Of a stretch of DNA of 64,000 nucleotides, positions 1-8,326 are shown one piece after another. Position numbers and translations under genes: made by a program. Position 1 is the first letter of the stretch. Each line of letters opens with the position of its first letter. Under the pieces are notes generated by a model. The model had not been told where the DNA came from. It did no database searches and saw only the letters and a list, made by a program, of their open reading frames with translations. The DNA comes from an uncultured Clostridia bacterium (GTDB lineage: Bacteria; Bacillota; Clostridia; Lachnospirales; Lachnospiraceae), in contig CANDNA010000011.1 in NCBI GenBank assembly GCA_947385955.1, forward strand, positions 1-64,000, in the 5' to 3' direction.

Positions 1-190
1 GCCTTCTGCGTCCGCTCTCTGTTCCATGCGCTGTCCGGTCTGCTGCTGTTTTTTTATTTATTCCAGTTCCGCAGCAGTCCTTCCAGCGCATCTTTTGCGG
101 AACAGTTCCCGGCCGCCTTCTGCGTCCGCTCTCTGTTCCATGCGCTGTCCGGTCTGCTGCTGTTTTTTTGATTCCAGTCCCGCATCAGTT
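1..190. repeat. 114-bp in-frame tandem repeat at the 3' end of a GNAT gene
   Basis: Bases 1-55 are identical to 115-169, and similarity continues into about 62-79 versus 173-190. The period is 114 bases, an exact multiple of three, so on the minus strand it is an in-frame duplication of 38 codons rich in Gln, Arg, Lys and Glu. In the copy nearer the left edge three extra bases create a TAA stop (58-60) just after the Leu-Glu pair that opens the unit, so the rest of that copy lies beyond the stop. The array may continue past base 1. Confidence 0.85.
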
Positions 191-687
191 GCTGCCGTCT
201 TTTCATAGGCAAGCCGGGGGTAATTGTCCTCTTCTACGAAGATTGTGCCGCAGTGGGTAAAGCCAAGCCGGTTTAAAAGGGCCTGCATTGTTGTATTGTC
301 GCCATGTGTGTCTATTCTCAGGTGGCGGCACTTTTCATAGGCCCAGTCAATGCAGAAGCTGCCGGTTCCTCTTTCGGAGCCGTCAGCGGCAATGCGGTGG
401 ATAACGCCGTAGGGGCTGTGGTCCAGCCAGGCGCCGTCTGAGATAACCCGATAGGACGGTTCGATGTCTTTTCCATAATGGTAGAAAAAAGTTCCCACAA
501 TGCGCCCGTTGTGTTCGCATACATAACTATTGCCGCTTTCTATGTCACAGCGGATCAATGTTTCCGGCGGCCAGTTGGTATCTCCCCACTGATGAGGGTT
601 TCCATGCGCCTTCATATAGTCTCTGGCATATGCGTAGATCTCCATGATCCGGTCTGTATCCTGTATCTGTGAATGTCTGATTTTCAT
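58..687 (-). CDS. GNAT-family N-acetyltransferase with a repeat-derived C-terminal tail
   Basis: This 209-residue protein has a GNAT-like fold up to about residue 165. It contains the RIAADGSERGTGS segment where the acetyl-CoA loop should lie, then LLNRLGFTHCGTIF and a final acidic/aromatic strand, as in small stand-alone acetyltransferases. The substrate is not evident. The last 40 or so residues are a hydrophilic Lys/Gln/Arg/Glu tail encoded by a 114-base tandem duplication, unlike anything in the GNAT fold. The ATG at 687 has a GGAGAG site nine bases upstream. It is the last gene of the minus-strand run seen here, 23 bases after the ABC exporter, so it may or may not belong to the glycan pathway. 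Family membership is fairly sure; function is unknown. Confidence 0.75.
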   Translation of the reverse strand: MKIRHSQIQDTDRIMEIYAYARDYMKAHGNPHQWGDTNWPPETLIRCDIESGNSYVCEHNGRIVGTFFYHYGKDIEPSYRVISDGAWLDHSPYGVIHRIAADGSERGTGSFCIDWAYEKCRHLRIDTHGDNTTMQALLNRLGFTHCGTIFVEEDNYPRLAYEKTAATDAGLESKKQQQTGQRMEQRADAEGGRELFRKRCAGRTAAELE

Positions 688-710
688 TGGTAAATACTCT
701 CCGGCGCCGG

Positions 711-2453
711 TTATACGCTCAGGGACGCTTCTGTGATGCTGCCGTTTTCCACCCGGTAGATCAGGTCACAGTTTTCGATGGTCTTGATTCTGTGGGCGAT
801 AATCAGCATGGTCTTTTTCCCGTGAAATCTGTTGATGGCATCCATAATGGCAGCCTCCGTATCATTGTCCAGTGCGGAAGTGGCCTCATCCAGAATCAGC
901 AGTTCCGGATTGTGGTAGAGGGCTCTGGCAATGCCGATTCTCTGGCGCTGTCCTCCGGACAGGCGGACGCCCCGCTCTCCCACGATGGTATCGCTGCCTT
1001 CCGGCAATTGTTCCATAAAATCCAAAAGCTGGGCCTCTTCCAGCACTTCCCGTACACGCCCATCGTCAATCTCCTCTTCCGGGATGCCAAAGGCAATATT
1101 GGCCCGGATGGAATCGTCCATCAGATTGATGGTCTGGGGAATATAGCCGATGTTGGCCAGCCATCCGGCATAATTGTCAAATACGCTTGTATCACCGATA
1201 CAGACCCTGCCCCGCTCCGGCTGCAGCAGTCCCAGCATCACATCCACGATGGTGGATTTGCCGGCTCCCGATGTACCGATAATGCCTACCGATTTCCCTA
1301 CCGGGATTTCCATATGGGCATCCCGGAAAATATACCGTTCCGAATTGGGATAGCGGTAATCAATATGCTCCAGGCGGATGGGTGCGGTAACAGGCAGGGG
1401 CTTCGCCTCTTTTCTCCTGGTCCGCTTCATATCATACTGCTCCAGAGGCATCTCCACGTTCTCATAGACATAGTCCAGCGCAGGCTGGTAATACGCAATG
1501 TTAGCCAGATAGGTATTCATTCTGCTGGCGCAGGGCATCAGTCTGGCCGCAGCAAAAGCAAAAGCCGAAAGCTGGGAAAGCATGCCGGTCACGGAATGCC
1601 CCGTCAGTATCATCACTCCCAGATAGGCCAGAATAGAACCGATACAGGTGGTTTCAATCAAAAGTTTGGGAATATTGGAAAATACATTGTATCTTCTGGT
1701 CAGGGCATAATACTTCTTGCCCTGACGCCGGTAGGTTTCCAGAAACGCATCTTCTTTGGCAAATATTTTCACATCTTTGATTCCTGTCACCGACTGGAGA
1801 ATGGATTTGTACATCTTGCTCTGCCGTATCCGCGACTGCTCCCCCACCCGCTTTAAGCCAGGTTTGATCACAGCCGTTATCAATGCGGACATACCAAATA
1901 AAATACCTGCAATGACCACCGTCATCCAGAAATCCACAAACAGCAGGGCAATGCAGAGAAAAGCAGCCACCACAGCTTCTGTCATAAACTGGATACACTC
2001 CAGAATCAGAGTGAACACACTGCCCGTATCACTGTATATCGTCCGCAGCATATCGGATGTATCCGCATTCAGGAAAAATTCATAGGGCCTGTTTAAATAA
2101 TTCTGCAGAAAGATTCCGGAAGTCCGGTACTGGTTGTTGGTCACAAAGGTATACTGTACATAATACATAAACAGCAGATACAGGTTTTTTACCACAAATA
2201 AACCGATCAGAATCCCGATCATCAGAATCATAAATTCCTCCGGCGACGTGATTCCAATCCTGCTGCTGATCGCGGCAATCAGTTCATTTTCCGAAAACAC
2301 CTCCGGTTCCACCACCACCTGTACCACCGGCAGTATCATGGAGATACTCATGGTTTCCAGTACGGCCCCTATGATAATCATAAAGAGCAGTATGACGACT
2401 CTTCTTTTCTGTTTTTTATTTAAAATGGCATTCAGCTTTTTTACAATATCCAT
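711..2453 (-). CDS. PglK/MsbA-like ABC exporter half-transporter, probable lipid-linked glycan flippase (copy 2)
   Basis: A 580-residue fused permease-ATPase. The first 330 or so residues carry about six membrane helices. The nucleotide-binding domain has Walker A GTSGAGKST (about 393-401), the signature LSGGQRQR (about 498) and Walker B LLILDE followed by ATSALD (about 518-528). Proteins of this build, such as Campylobacter PglK, homodimerise and flip undecaprenyl-diphosphate oligosaccharides outward. It resembles the ABC exporter at 41629-43362 along its whole length, including the -LETMSIS- segment of helix 1. No Wzx-type flippase is in the window, so these two are the natural export candidates. 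The ATG at 2453 has AGGA seven bases upstream. The substrate is inferred from context. Confidence 0.88.
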   Translation of the reverse strand: MDIVKKLNAILNKKQKRRVVILLFMIIIGAVLETMSISMILPVVQVVVEPEVFSENELIAAISSRIGITSPEEFMILMIGILIGLFVVKNLYLLFMYYVQYTFVTNNQYRTSGIFLQNYLNRPYEFFLNADTSDMLRTIYSDTGSVFTLILECIQFMTEAVVAAFLCIALLFVDFWMTVVIAGILFGMSALITAVIKPGLKRVGEQSRIRQSKMYKSILQSVTGIKDVKIFAKEDAFLETYRRQGKKYYALTRRYNVFSNIPKLLIETTCIGSILAYLGVMILTGHSVTGMLSQLSAFAFAAARLMPCASRMNTYLANIAYYQPALDYVYENVEMPLEQYDMKRTRRKEAKPLPVTAPIRLEHIDYRYPNSERYIFRDAHMEIPVGKSVGIIGTSGAGKSTIVDVMLGLLQPERGRVCIGDTSVFDNYAGWLANIGYIPQTINLMDDSIRANIAFGIPEEEIDDGRVREVLEEAQLLDFMEQLPEGSDTIVGERGVRLSGGQRQRIGIARALYHNPELLILDEATSALDNDTEAAIMDAINRFHGKKTMLIIAHRIKTIENCDLIYRVENGSITEASLSV

Positions 2454-2462
2454 CCTTTTGTC

Positions 2463-3338
2463 CTATCGTTTGTTCTGATTTGGTTTGCGTTTTCCGGCTC
2501 TTTTCAGTGCAATCAGCCTCCACAGGCCAAACAGCCGCTTTTTCCGTTTCCGGGAAGGGTTTTCATCCCAGGTTTCCTGCAGATAAGCCTGCATCGTGGG
2601 ACTTTCCGCAGTCAATTTCCTGATCCGGCGCCGCAGCAGGTTCTGCCGCTCCTGCAGGCGTATTTTCACCGTTTTGCCCGGATACCAGAGCTGTTCCAGA
2701 ATTTCTGAAAAGGGAAGCACCTGCTGGATATGCTGTTCCAGAAAATTTTCCAGCTCCCGGTAATCATTCTCATGCAGCTCATTGCAGTGGATGCAGATGG
2801 TATCCACACCGCCGGAAAGTACCGGCCTGGAACTTCTGCATGGTACGAACAGCAATCCCTTTGTCCGGTATGGGATATTAGCATAGCCGTCGGTGACACA
2901 GGTAAATTCCAGACGGCGCAGCGCCTTCAGGGTATTTTTGTCATAGGTATGCCCCGGCGCCATAAACACAGGCGCATGCAGCCCGTTCTGCTTCAGGATT
3001 TCCCTGCCGGCCCTTATTTTTTCATATTGGATCTCATAGGGCAGCCCCGCAAACTCACTGGCCTTTTTCAGGCCCAGCATACCGGAATTTCTGGTTTCAT
3101 ACACATGCCGGTATCCGTGCTGGGCAATCTGCCATCCGCTCTGCTCCAGAGAGGCGATGTACTCCCAGAAATCGGCATGGTACTCTCCCCGGCAAAGCCC
3201 GGCATCCCCGTTGTCCGGCACCACTCCCACCAGCGGTTTTACCTTATATTTGTCAAAAATAGCCTTGACTCTGTAGAATTTATTCCAATCCATATCCGGT
3301 GTAATATCATCCAGCCGGAAAAGACATACACTAATCAT
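2463..3338 (-). CDS. Polysaccharide deacetylase-like protein (DUF2334 / carbohydrate esterase 4 fold)
   Basis: 291 residues. The N-terminus has FRLDDITP (Asp10-Asp11), the usual catalytic/metal Asp pair, and QHGYRH (about 77-82) supplies the two metal-binding His of the NodB/DUF2334 fold. APGHTYD and IHCNELHEND lie further on. These enzymes remove N- or O-acetyl groups from glycans. The last 60 or so residues are strongly basic (Arg/Lys clusters), which could hold the protein near membrane or polymer; no signal peptide is visible, so a cytoplasmic role is likely. It overlaps the FemAB-like gene by 8 bases, suggesting that a freed amine is then acylated. The start at 3338 has TTGGAG nine bases upstream. 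Confidence 0.8.
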   Translation of the reverse strand: MISVCLFRLDDITPDMDWNKFYRVKAIFDKYKVKPLVGVVPDNGDAGLCRGEYHADFWEYIASLEQSGWQIAQHGYRHVYETRNSGMLGLKKASEFAGLPYEIQYEKIRAGREILKQNGLHAPVFMAPGHTYDKNTLKALRRLEFTCVTDGYANIPYRTKGLLFVPCRSSRPVLSGGVDTICIHCNELHENDYRELENFLEQHIQQVLPFSEILEQLWYPGKTVKIRLQERQNLLRRRIRKLTAESPTMQAYLQETWDENPSRKRKKRLFGLWRLIALKRAGKRKPNQNKR

Positions 3339-4104
3339 CCGTCAATGCTCCAATCAGATTGATCATCCCTTTGACTGCTTCCGCCTTCCATCCTGTGATT
3401 TCCTCACAGTCATAATAGTAAAGCTCCTCCCCGCCAAAGGATTCCTTAAATTCCGTAATGCTCTTTACCTCTTCCCGCAGTCCTGCACCGCCCCAGTCAT
3501 AGATGCGCTTTCCCATCTCCTTAAAATGCATCATATCCGCCTTATGCAGATACCGGTTGGCGATACCTACGATTCTGGCGCTTACATTTTCATTGCGGAA
3601 CTGGGATGCCGACTGATAAGACCGGACAAAATCATCTCCCACAATATACGTATGGTACACCAGGACCGCATCCCCCTGCCTGGCACAGGTAATGGCAAAT
3701 ACCCCTTCGCCTGCATAGGTTTCGATCTCTTCTTTATATTTTTCCCAGGTTTCGGCCTCTCCTTTTGCTGCCTCCCCCTTACTTTTCCAGAACTCCATAA
3801 AGAACGTACAAAACGCCTCGATATCCTGTTCTGTAATCTCTTTGCCGATTTTGTACTCCGCCGTAATCCCCTCTCTGGCTGCCCGGCGGATCTGATAGCG
3901 GCAGTCTTTCTGGCACCGGGCCACGATTTCCTCTTCGCTCTGTGTCAGATCGGTGATCAGTGTCCGCACCTTCCGCAGTTCCTTCCCGATGGGCTTTTTC
4001 GCTCCCCGGTACAGAATGATCCCGTCCAGTCCGCAGCTTTCTTCCGCATACCAGACTTCCCGGAATGCCACACCATGTTTTTTTCTACGATTTACCACCA
4101 GCAT
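3331..4104 (-). CDS. FemAB/BioF2-like acyltransferase (tRNA-dependent or acyl-CoA amino acyltransferase family)
   Basis: 257 residues, one GNAT-like domain of the FemAB-related type. Family hallmarks are CRYQIRRAAREGI near residue 90 and the C-terminal block DWGGAG followed by ITEFKESFGG, the most conserved region of these proteins. Relatives add amino acids or acyl groups to amines on peptidoglycan precursors or exopolysaccharides. Here it sits between a glycosyltransferase (20-base overlap) and a deacetylase (8-base overlap), so modification of a sugar amine on the repeat unit is plausible. The upstream ribosome site is weak (GGGTGAAAGACT), so expression may depend on coupling to the gene before it. 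The acceptor and donor cannot be read from sequence. Confidence 0.78.
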   Translation of the reverse strand: MLVVNRRKKHGVAFREVWYAEESCGLDGIILYRGAKKPIGKELRKVRTLITDLTQSEEEIVARCQKDCRYQIRRAAREGITAEYKIGKEITEQDIEAFCTFFMEFWKSKGEAAKGEAETWEKYKEEIETYAGEGVFAITCARQGDAVLVYHTYIVGDDFVRSYQSASQFRNENVSARIVGIANRYLHKADMMHFKEMGKRIYDWGGAGLREEVKSITEFKESFGGEELYYYDCEEITGWKAEAVKGMINLIGALTDD

Positions 4105-5224
4105 AGTCTTTCACCCTGCCTTCTATTTCTTCCTGCCACAGTCTGCATACCTTTTCCGGGCTTAACGCGGCGGCCAGCTTTGCCGCCTCCCGTCCCAGCC
4201 TCTCCCGGAGGGCTTCATCCCCCAGCAGACGTTCCAGTGCCTGCGTCAGCGCCGTTTCATCCCCCACCGGAATCAGGATACCGTTTTCTCCGTCCCGGAT
4301 TACACTGCGTGGGCCTCCGCAGGGACAGTCTGTGGAGATCACCGCCAGCCCGGTGGCCATCGCCTCCAGCAGCGCATTGGGCATCCCCTCATAATCGGAA
4401 GCCAGCACAAAGATCCAGGCATCCTCTATTTTCTCCCGGATACGGCTCTGCCGTCCCATAAAATCCACTTTTTCCCCGATGCCCAGCTCCGTAACAAGAC
4501 TGCGCAGCATCGGTTCCGTATCGCTGCCCGCAAGGCCCGCCCCATAGAAAGCCACTCTCACATCCGGATAGCTTTGGTGCAGCCGGGCAAATGCCCGAAG
4601 CAACATGGCATGATTTTTATTGGCATCCAGCCGCCCCACCATGACGATTCTGGCATTTCTGTTTCCTGTAAACCGGGGCCTGACAAAACTTTCATCCAAT
4701 GCATTGGGCAGTACCGAGGCACGGGCCTGTACCCTTGCCGAAAAGGCCCGCCTGGCATCCTCCGTCTGAAAAACCACGCCGGCAGCTTTCTGAAATAACA
4801 GATTGGCCATCCCCATCTGCAGACGGGACGGATATTCTCTGGCAGGATCGCTGCGTACCGACAAAATCACAGGAACAGACAGCCCGCTCACAGAAAGCAT
4901 GGCATACAGATTCATCTTGCCGATAAAAGACACGATCACATCCGGTCTCTCCTGCTTCCAGATCTGCCGCAGCTTCAGCGGCCTGCCCACAATCCTGCCT
5001 GCTCTTCCAAGCGGCATATGCGAAAGCTCCTCTTCCAGCAGCCGGCGTCTGACCGGAAAGGACAGCTCATATTCTTCCGGCAGCTTCCTGGAAGTCACCA
5101 GCAAAATCTCATATCCCAATCTGTGAAAATGCTCGGCCAGGTTCACTGCCACCCGCTCTGCGCCGCCCTTTCCCAGGCTGTTGATTAAAAATGCAATTTT
5201 TTTCCCTGTCTTTTTCTGTTTCAT
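4085..5224 (-). CDS. Glycosyltransferase family 4 (GT-B)
   Basis: About 379 residues. The N-terminal KKIAFLINSLGKGGAERV is the acceptor-side Gly-rich loop of GT4 enzymes. IVMVGRLDANKNH opens the donor domain, and SDYEGMPNALLEAMATG contains the E-x7-E-type motif that binds the nucleotide sugar. The ATG at 5224 is chosen because it gives an ATGA overlap with the preceding gene; the longer frame to 5269 starts with GTG and adds residues that do not belong to the fold. It resembles the next upstream gene (5221-6333), so the pair looks like a tandem duplication with divergence. Cytoplasmic side of the membrane; the sugar is unknown. Confidence 0.9.
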   Translation of the reverse strand: MKQKKTGKKIAFLINSLGKGGAERVAVNLAEHFHRLGYEILLVTSRKLPEEYELSFPVRRRLLEEELSHMPLGRAGRIVGRPLKLRQIWKQERPDVIVSFIGKMNLYAMLSVSGLSVPVILSVRSDPAREYPSRLQMGMANLLFQKAAGVVFQTEDARRAFSARVQARASVLPNALDESFVRPRFTGNRNARIVMVGRLDANKNHAMLLRAFARLHQSYPDVRVAFYGAGLAGSDTEPMLRSLVTELGIGEKVDFMGRQSRIREKIEDAWIFVLASDYEGMPNALLEAMATGLAVISTDCPCGGPRSVIRDGENGILIPVGDETALTQALERLLGDEALRERLGREAAKLAAALSPEKVCRLWQEEIEGRVKDYAGGKS

Positions 5225-6333
5225 CCCGCCGATCCGTGTCCGCAGACATCCTCTATATAATTCTTCCACATTCCGTTTATTTTATCAGGATGAAGAGATA
5301 AACTGAACTGATAAGCCGCCTGCCGCAGCCTCTCCTCCAGTTCTCTGTCATCCAGAATGCGCAGCATGGCCTGTGCCATCCGCTCTGCATCCCCCACAGG
5401 CACCAAAAGTCCCCTTTCATCCGCTCCCACCAGCATCCGTGCCCCGCCGCTGGGACAGTCTGTAGACACCACAGGAATCCCCAGCGCAAAGGCTTCCGCC
5501 ACCGCATTGGGCATCCCCTCAAAATCCGAGGACAGCACAAACAGCCGGGCATCTTTTATTTTCTCCGCAATCTCTCTGCTGTCTCCCGGCAGGCTGACCC
5601 GGTCTGCCAGTTCCAGCTTCCCGGCCTGTTCTTTCAGCGCTTCCATACAGTCGCCGCCGCCGTAAATGGTCAGATGCAGCGGCAGATCCGGCCTTTGTGT
5701 CACTGTGAGCGCAAAGGCATCCAGCAAAAGCGCATGATTTTTGACCCGGTCCATACGCCCTACTGTGACGATTTCATAGCCCCGCTCTCCCTGATAAGGC
5801 TTTCGCACATATTCCGGCGACAGGGGATTGAACAGAATCCTGGATTTTTTACGGGCCGCTTTCGGAAAAAACGCCTGCGCCCCCTCAGACTGAAAGACAA
5901 TGCCATCCGCCAGACAGAACAGCCCCTTTGCCAGCAGCCCCTGCACCCGGCCCGGATATTCCCGCCCCGGCGCACTGCGCACCGATACAAATACCTTTGT
6001 TTTTAAAAACATCCCCGCCAGAATGGCACGGAGATTGGTTTTGCCGATAAAGGACACCAATGCCGCAGCCCCTGTTTTTCGTAACAGTCTGCGTACCTGT
6101 GTGATCCGTCCCAGCGCGTTCCGGATGCGGTCTGCCCTGTTTCGGACAGGAGGCGCAGACAGTACCACTTTCCGGATTCCGGCCTCCATCGGATACAGCC
6201 CCTCATCCTCTTCCAGCGTCACCATATAGACCCGCCAGCCCTGCATGCAGAAGTAATTGGCAAGATTCACAATCACCCGTTCCGCTCCGCCTCTTGTAAG
6301 CGTGGCAATGTAAAATACAATCGTCCTTTTCAT
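5221..6333 (-). CDS. Glycosyltransferase family 4 (GT-B)
   Basis: About 370 residues, opening with KRTIVFYIATLTRGGAERV and continuing with IVTVGRMDRVKNH and SDFEGMPNAVAEAFALG, the donor-binding EX7E region of GT4. The domain order and several motifs match the gene just downstream (4085-5224), so the two are probably paralogs acting on successive linkages. The ATG at 6333 is preferred: it makes an ATGA overlap with the gene before and has AGAGGAAG six to seven bases upstream. An ATG at 6357 (8 residues longer) also has a possible site. The sugar donor and linkage cannot be predicted. Confidence 0.9.
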   Translation of the reverse strand: MKRTIVFYIATLTRGGAERVIVNLANYFCMQGWRVYMVTLEEDEGLYPMEAGIRKVVLSAPPVRNRADRIRNALGRITQVRRLLRKTGAAALVSFIGKTNLRAILAGMFLKTKVFVSVRSAPGREYPGRVQGLLAKGLFCLADGIVFQSEGAQAFFPKAARKKSRILFNPLSPEYVRKPYQGERGYEIVTVGRMDRVKNHALLLDAFALTVTQRPDLPLHLTIYGGGDCMEALKEQAGKLELADRVSLPGDSREIAEKIKDARLFVLSSDFEGMPNAVAEAFALGIPVVSTDCPSGGARMLVGADERGLLVPVGDAERMAQAMLRILDDRELEERLRQAAYQFSLSLHPDKINGMWKNYIEDVCGHGSAG

Positions 6334-7262
6334 CCCCGGCTTCCTCTGCACTTCCATTCTATTTTCTTCCCTATGGTCCGCAGGCTCACTTCCCTGTGCA
6401 GCACATCAATCACCTCATAATGGGCATTCCGGTTATAGGTGTGGATCCCCACCGGATTGACCTGAGGTATGGAAAACTGCTCCGGCAGCAGCCGGAAAGC
6501 CTCATGCTCTGCAAATGTCTCCCCGTCCATCCGGTCAATCTCATACAGAATCAGCTCCTGTCCGTAATAATCCGTACAGTTCTGGGCAGGACGGTATACC
6601 CTTTGCCCTTCTGTAAATACCCTGCCGCCCGGACGGACTACCTTCGAGCATTCAGACACATACACTTTTTTTAGTCCCCGAGCGCGGAACCGTTCCTTTT
6701 CCAGCCCGAAATGATACAGTTCCAGCCGTCCTTCCGTATATGTAAATGCAAAACAGCCCTCCCCGGTCTCCCGGCTTTCGTCAAATCTATCCGGCAGCTC
6801 TTCCGGAAACACCAGCGTGGTATCCACCGCAGACAGGGGGAAAAGCTGTGCCACCCGCTCCCATTCCCCCGGAAAGCGGACACAGCGGTACAGCCTGACT
6901 TCTCCCGCATTCCTTGTTTCCGGCAGGAGATACGTATATTTCCCATACCGGAATACCTGAGGATAGGACAGATGAAACGGCTCTTCCAGCACCAGATACG
7001 GCTTTTCCTTTGGCTCATCCAGATTCCGGCACCACAGAGTCCCTTTCATATCTGTCAGATCCTGTCTCTCATAAAACAGCCAGGTCTTTCCCTGATGGGT
7101 GAATAAAAACGGATCTGCCTGTGTGATATAACGCTTCTGTGGCAAAAGCTGAAACCCGGACTGATCGTTAAACACAGTCCTGTTTCCGCACCGCTTCCGC
7201 CAGGCAATGACCCAATATTCACAACTCTTCATCCGGCAAAACCGTTCCCCAATCCCACTCAT
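6330..7262 (-). CDS. Beta-propeller protein resembling the N-terminal domain of GINT1-type glycosyltransferases (GH43-like)
   Basis: 310 residues with a repeated strand pattern: QADPFLF, TWLFYER, LWCRNL, YPQVFRYGKYTYLLPET, VDTTLVF and RPAQNCTDYYGQ. This arrangement resembles the five-bladed propeller seen in glycoside hydrolase family 43/32/68 and in the N-terminal part of plant GINT1 glucosaminyltransferases. Such proteins recur in polysaccharide loci without a proven activity; they may hydrolyse, transfer or bind sugars. It is joined to genes on both sides by ATGA overlaps, so it is made with the GT4 enzymes. No signal peptide or membrane segment is visible, pointing to the cytoplasm. Fold assignment is moderate; function is unknown. 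Confidence 0.62.
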   Translation of the reverse strand: MSGIGERFCRMKSCEYWVIAWRKRCGNRTVFNDQSGFQLLPQKRYITQADPFLFTHQGKTWLFYERQDLTDMKGTLWCRNLDEPKEKPYLVLEEPFHLSYPQVFRYGKYTYLLPETRNAGEVRLYRCVRFPGEWERVAQLFPLSAVDTTLVFPEELPDRFDESRETGEGCFAFTYTEGRLELYHFGLEKERFRARGLKKVYVSECSKVVRPGGRVFTEGQRVYRPAQNCTDYYGQELILYEIDRMDGETFAEHEAFRLLPEQFSIPQVNPVGIHTYNRNAHYEVIDVLHREVSLRTIGKKIEWKCRGSRG

Positions 7263-8323
7263 GCCATCTCCTCGTAGCTTTTCACCATCTGTCTGATATC
7301 AAATCCTTTTTCCGTAAAAAGAGAATAGTCCGGCGCCGTCCGTTTTTCCCCGCTCAGTCTGACGATCTCCTCTGCCCAGTCAGACGGCGGTGCGGACAAG
7401 GCCAGTTTATGCACCGACGGCGTCACCATGGTCTCCTGTCCTATCACATCGGATACAAGACAGGGCAGGCCGCTGCACTGGGCTTCCACCAGGGCAATGG
7501 GAAGCCCTTCATACCTGGACGGAAACAAAAACAAATCCATAGCCTGCAGAAGCGCTGCCGTATCCGTCCGTACCCCTGTCAGAATCACATGCTCCTTAAG
7601 CCCCAGCACCGCTCTCCTTTTCTCAATCTCTTCCCGCATCACACCGTCCCCCACAAACACCATCCTGGCATCGGGACGCCGCTTTACCACTTCCGCCATC
7701 ACATCCAGCATAAACAGATGATTTTTCACCGGCAGCAGATTGCCGGTATGACCGATAACCAGGCAGTTCTCCAGTCCTTCCTGTTTCCGCATCCGCTTTC
7801 TGATCACCTCATTATAGGCAAACTCTTTCAGATTGATGGCATTGATAATCACTTCGCAGGGCCTGTCCCCATACAGCCAGATACCCGCCTGCTTGGAACA
7901 GGCAAAACGGCGGGTACAGAGAAGGTTCAGCATGGGCTGAAACAGTTTATGCATCCGTACATTGGATGTACTGGTGGAATGGGAATGGGCAATCCGTACC
8001 TTCGCACCTCCCAGCCAGGCCGCCAGCAGATCCAGCGCAACCGTGGAAATATCCGTATGACGGAATACGATCCGGTACCGGCCCTTTTTTACCACCTGAT
8101 AGATTTCCCGGAAGTTTCTGGCCGGACTGACAGATTTGCGGGTCACGTAAAACAACCGTCCGCCCAATGCCCGGATCTCCTCATCAAAGCTCACATCCCG
8201 GTGCTCATGCACAATAAAATCGAACTGCACCTTACTCCGGTCTATATTTCTGTAAACATTCATAATAAAATTCCCGATGCCGCTGGGCGACATGGAACCT
8301 ACGATGTGAAGCATCCGTGTCAT
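7259..8323 (-). CDS. Glycosyltransferase family 4 (EpsF/CapM-like)
   Basis: 354 residues. The start MLHIVGSMSPSGIGNFIMN, followed by QFDFIVHE, is typical of the EpsF-like subgroup of GT4. VIGHTGNLLPVKNH marks the donor domain, and FPSRYEGLPIALVEAQCSG carries the EX7E-type motif. IAHSHSTSTS in the first domain is also characteristic. The enzyme would add a hexose or hexosamine to the lipid-linked repeat unit in the cytoplasm. The ATG at 8323 has GGAG nine bases upstream. It lies just downstream of the WbpP-like epimerase, so a GalNAc-type donor is possible but not shown. Confidence 0.9.
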   Translation of the reverse strand: MTRMLHIVGSMSPSGIGNFIMNVYRNIDRSKVQFDFIVHEHRDVSFDEEIRALGGRLFYVTRKSVSPARNFREIYQVVKKGRYRIVFRHTDISTVALDLLAAWLGGAKVRIAHSHSTSTSNVRMHKLFQPMLNLLCTRRFACSKQAGIWLYGDRPCEVIINAINLKEFAYNEVIRKRMRKQEGLENCLVIGHTGNLLPVKNHLFMLDVMAEVVKRRPDARMVFVGDGVMREEIEKRRAVLGLKEHVILTGVRTDTAALLQAMDLFLFPSRYEGLPIALVEAQCSGLPCLVSDVIGQETMVTPSVHKLALSAPPSDWAEEIVRLSGEKRTAPDYSLFTEKGFDIRQMVKSYEEMA

Positions 8324-8326
8324 ACA

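Noticed and set aside
1-190. CRISPR-like direct repeat
   Set aside because: Only two long copies inside a coding frame with a 114-base period; no spacers or cas genes.
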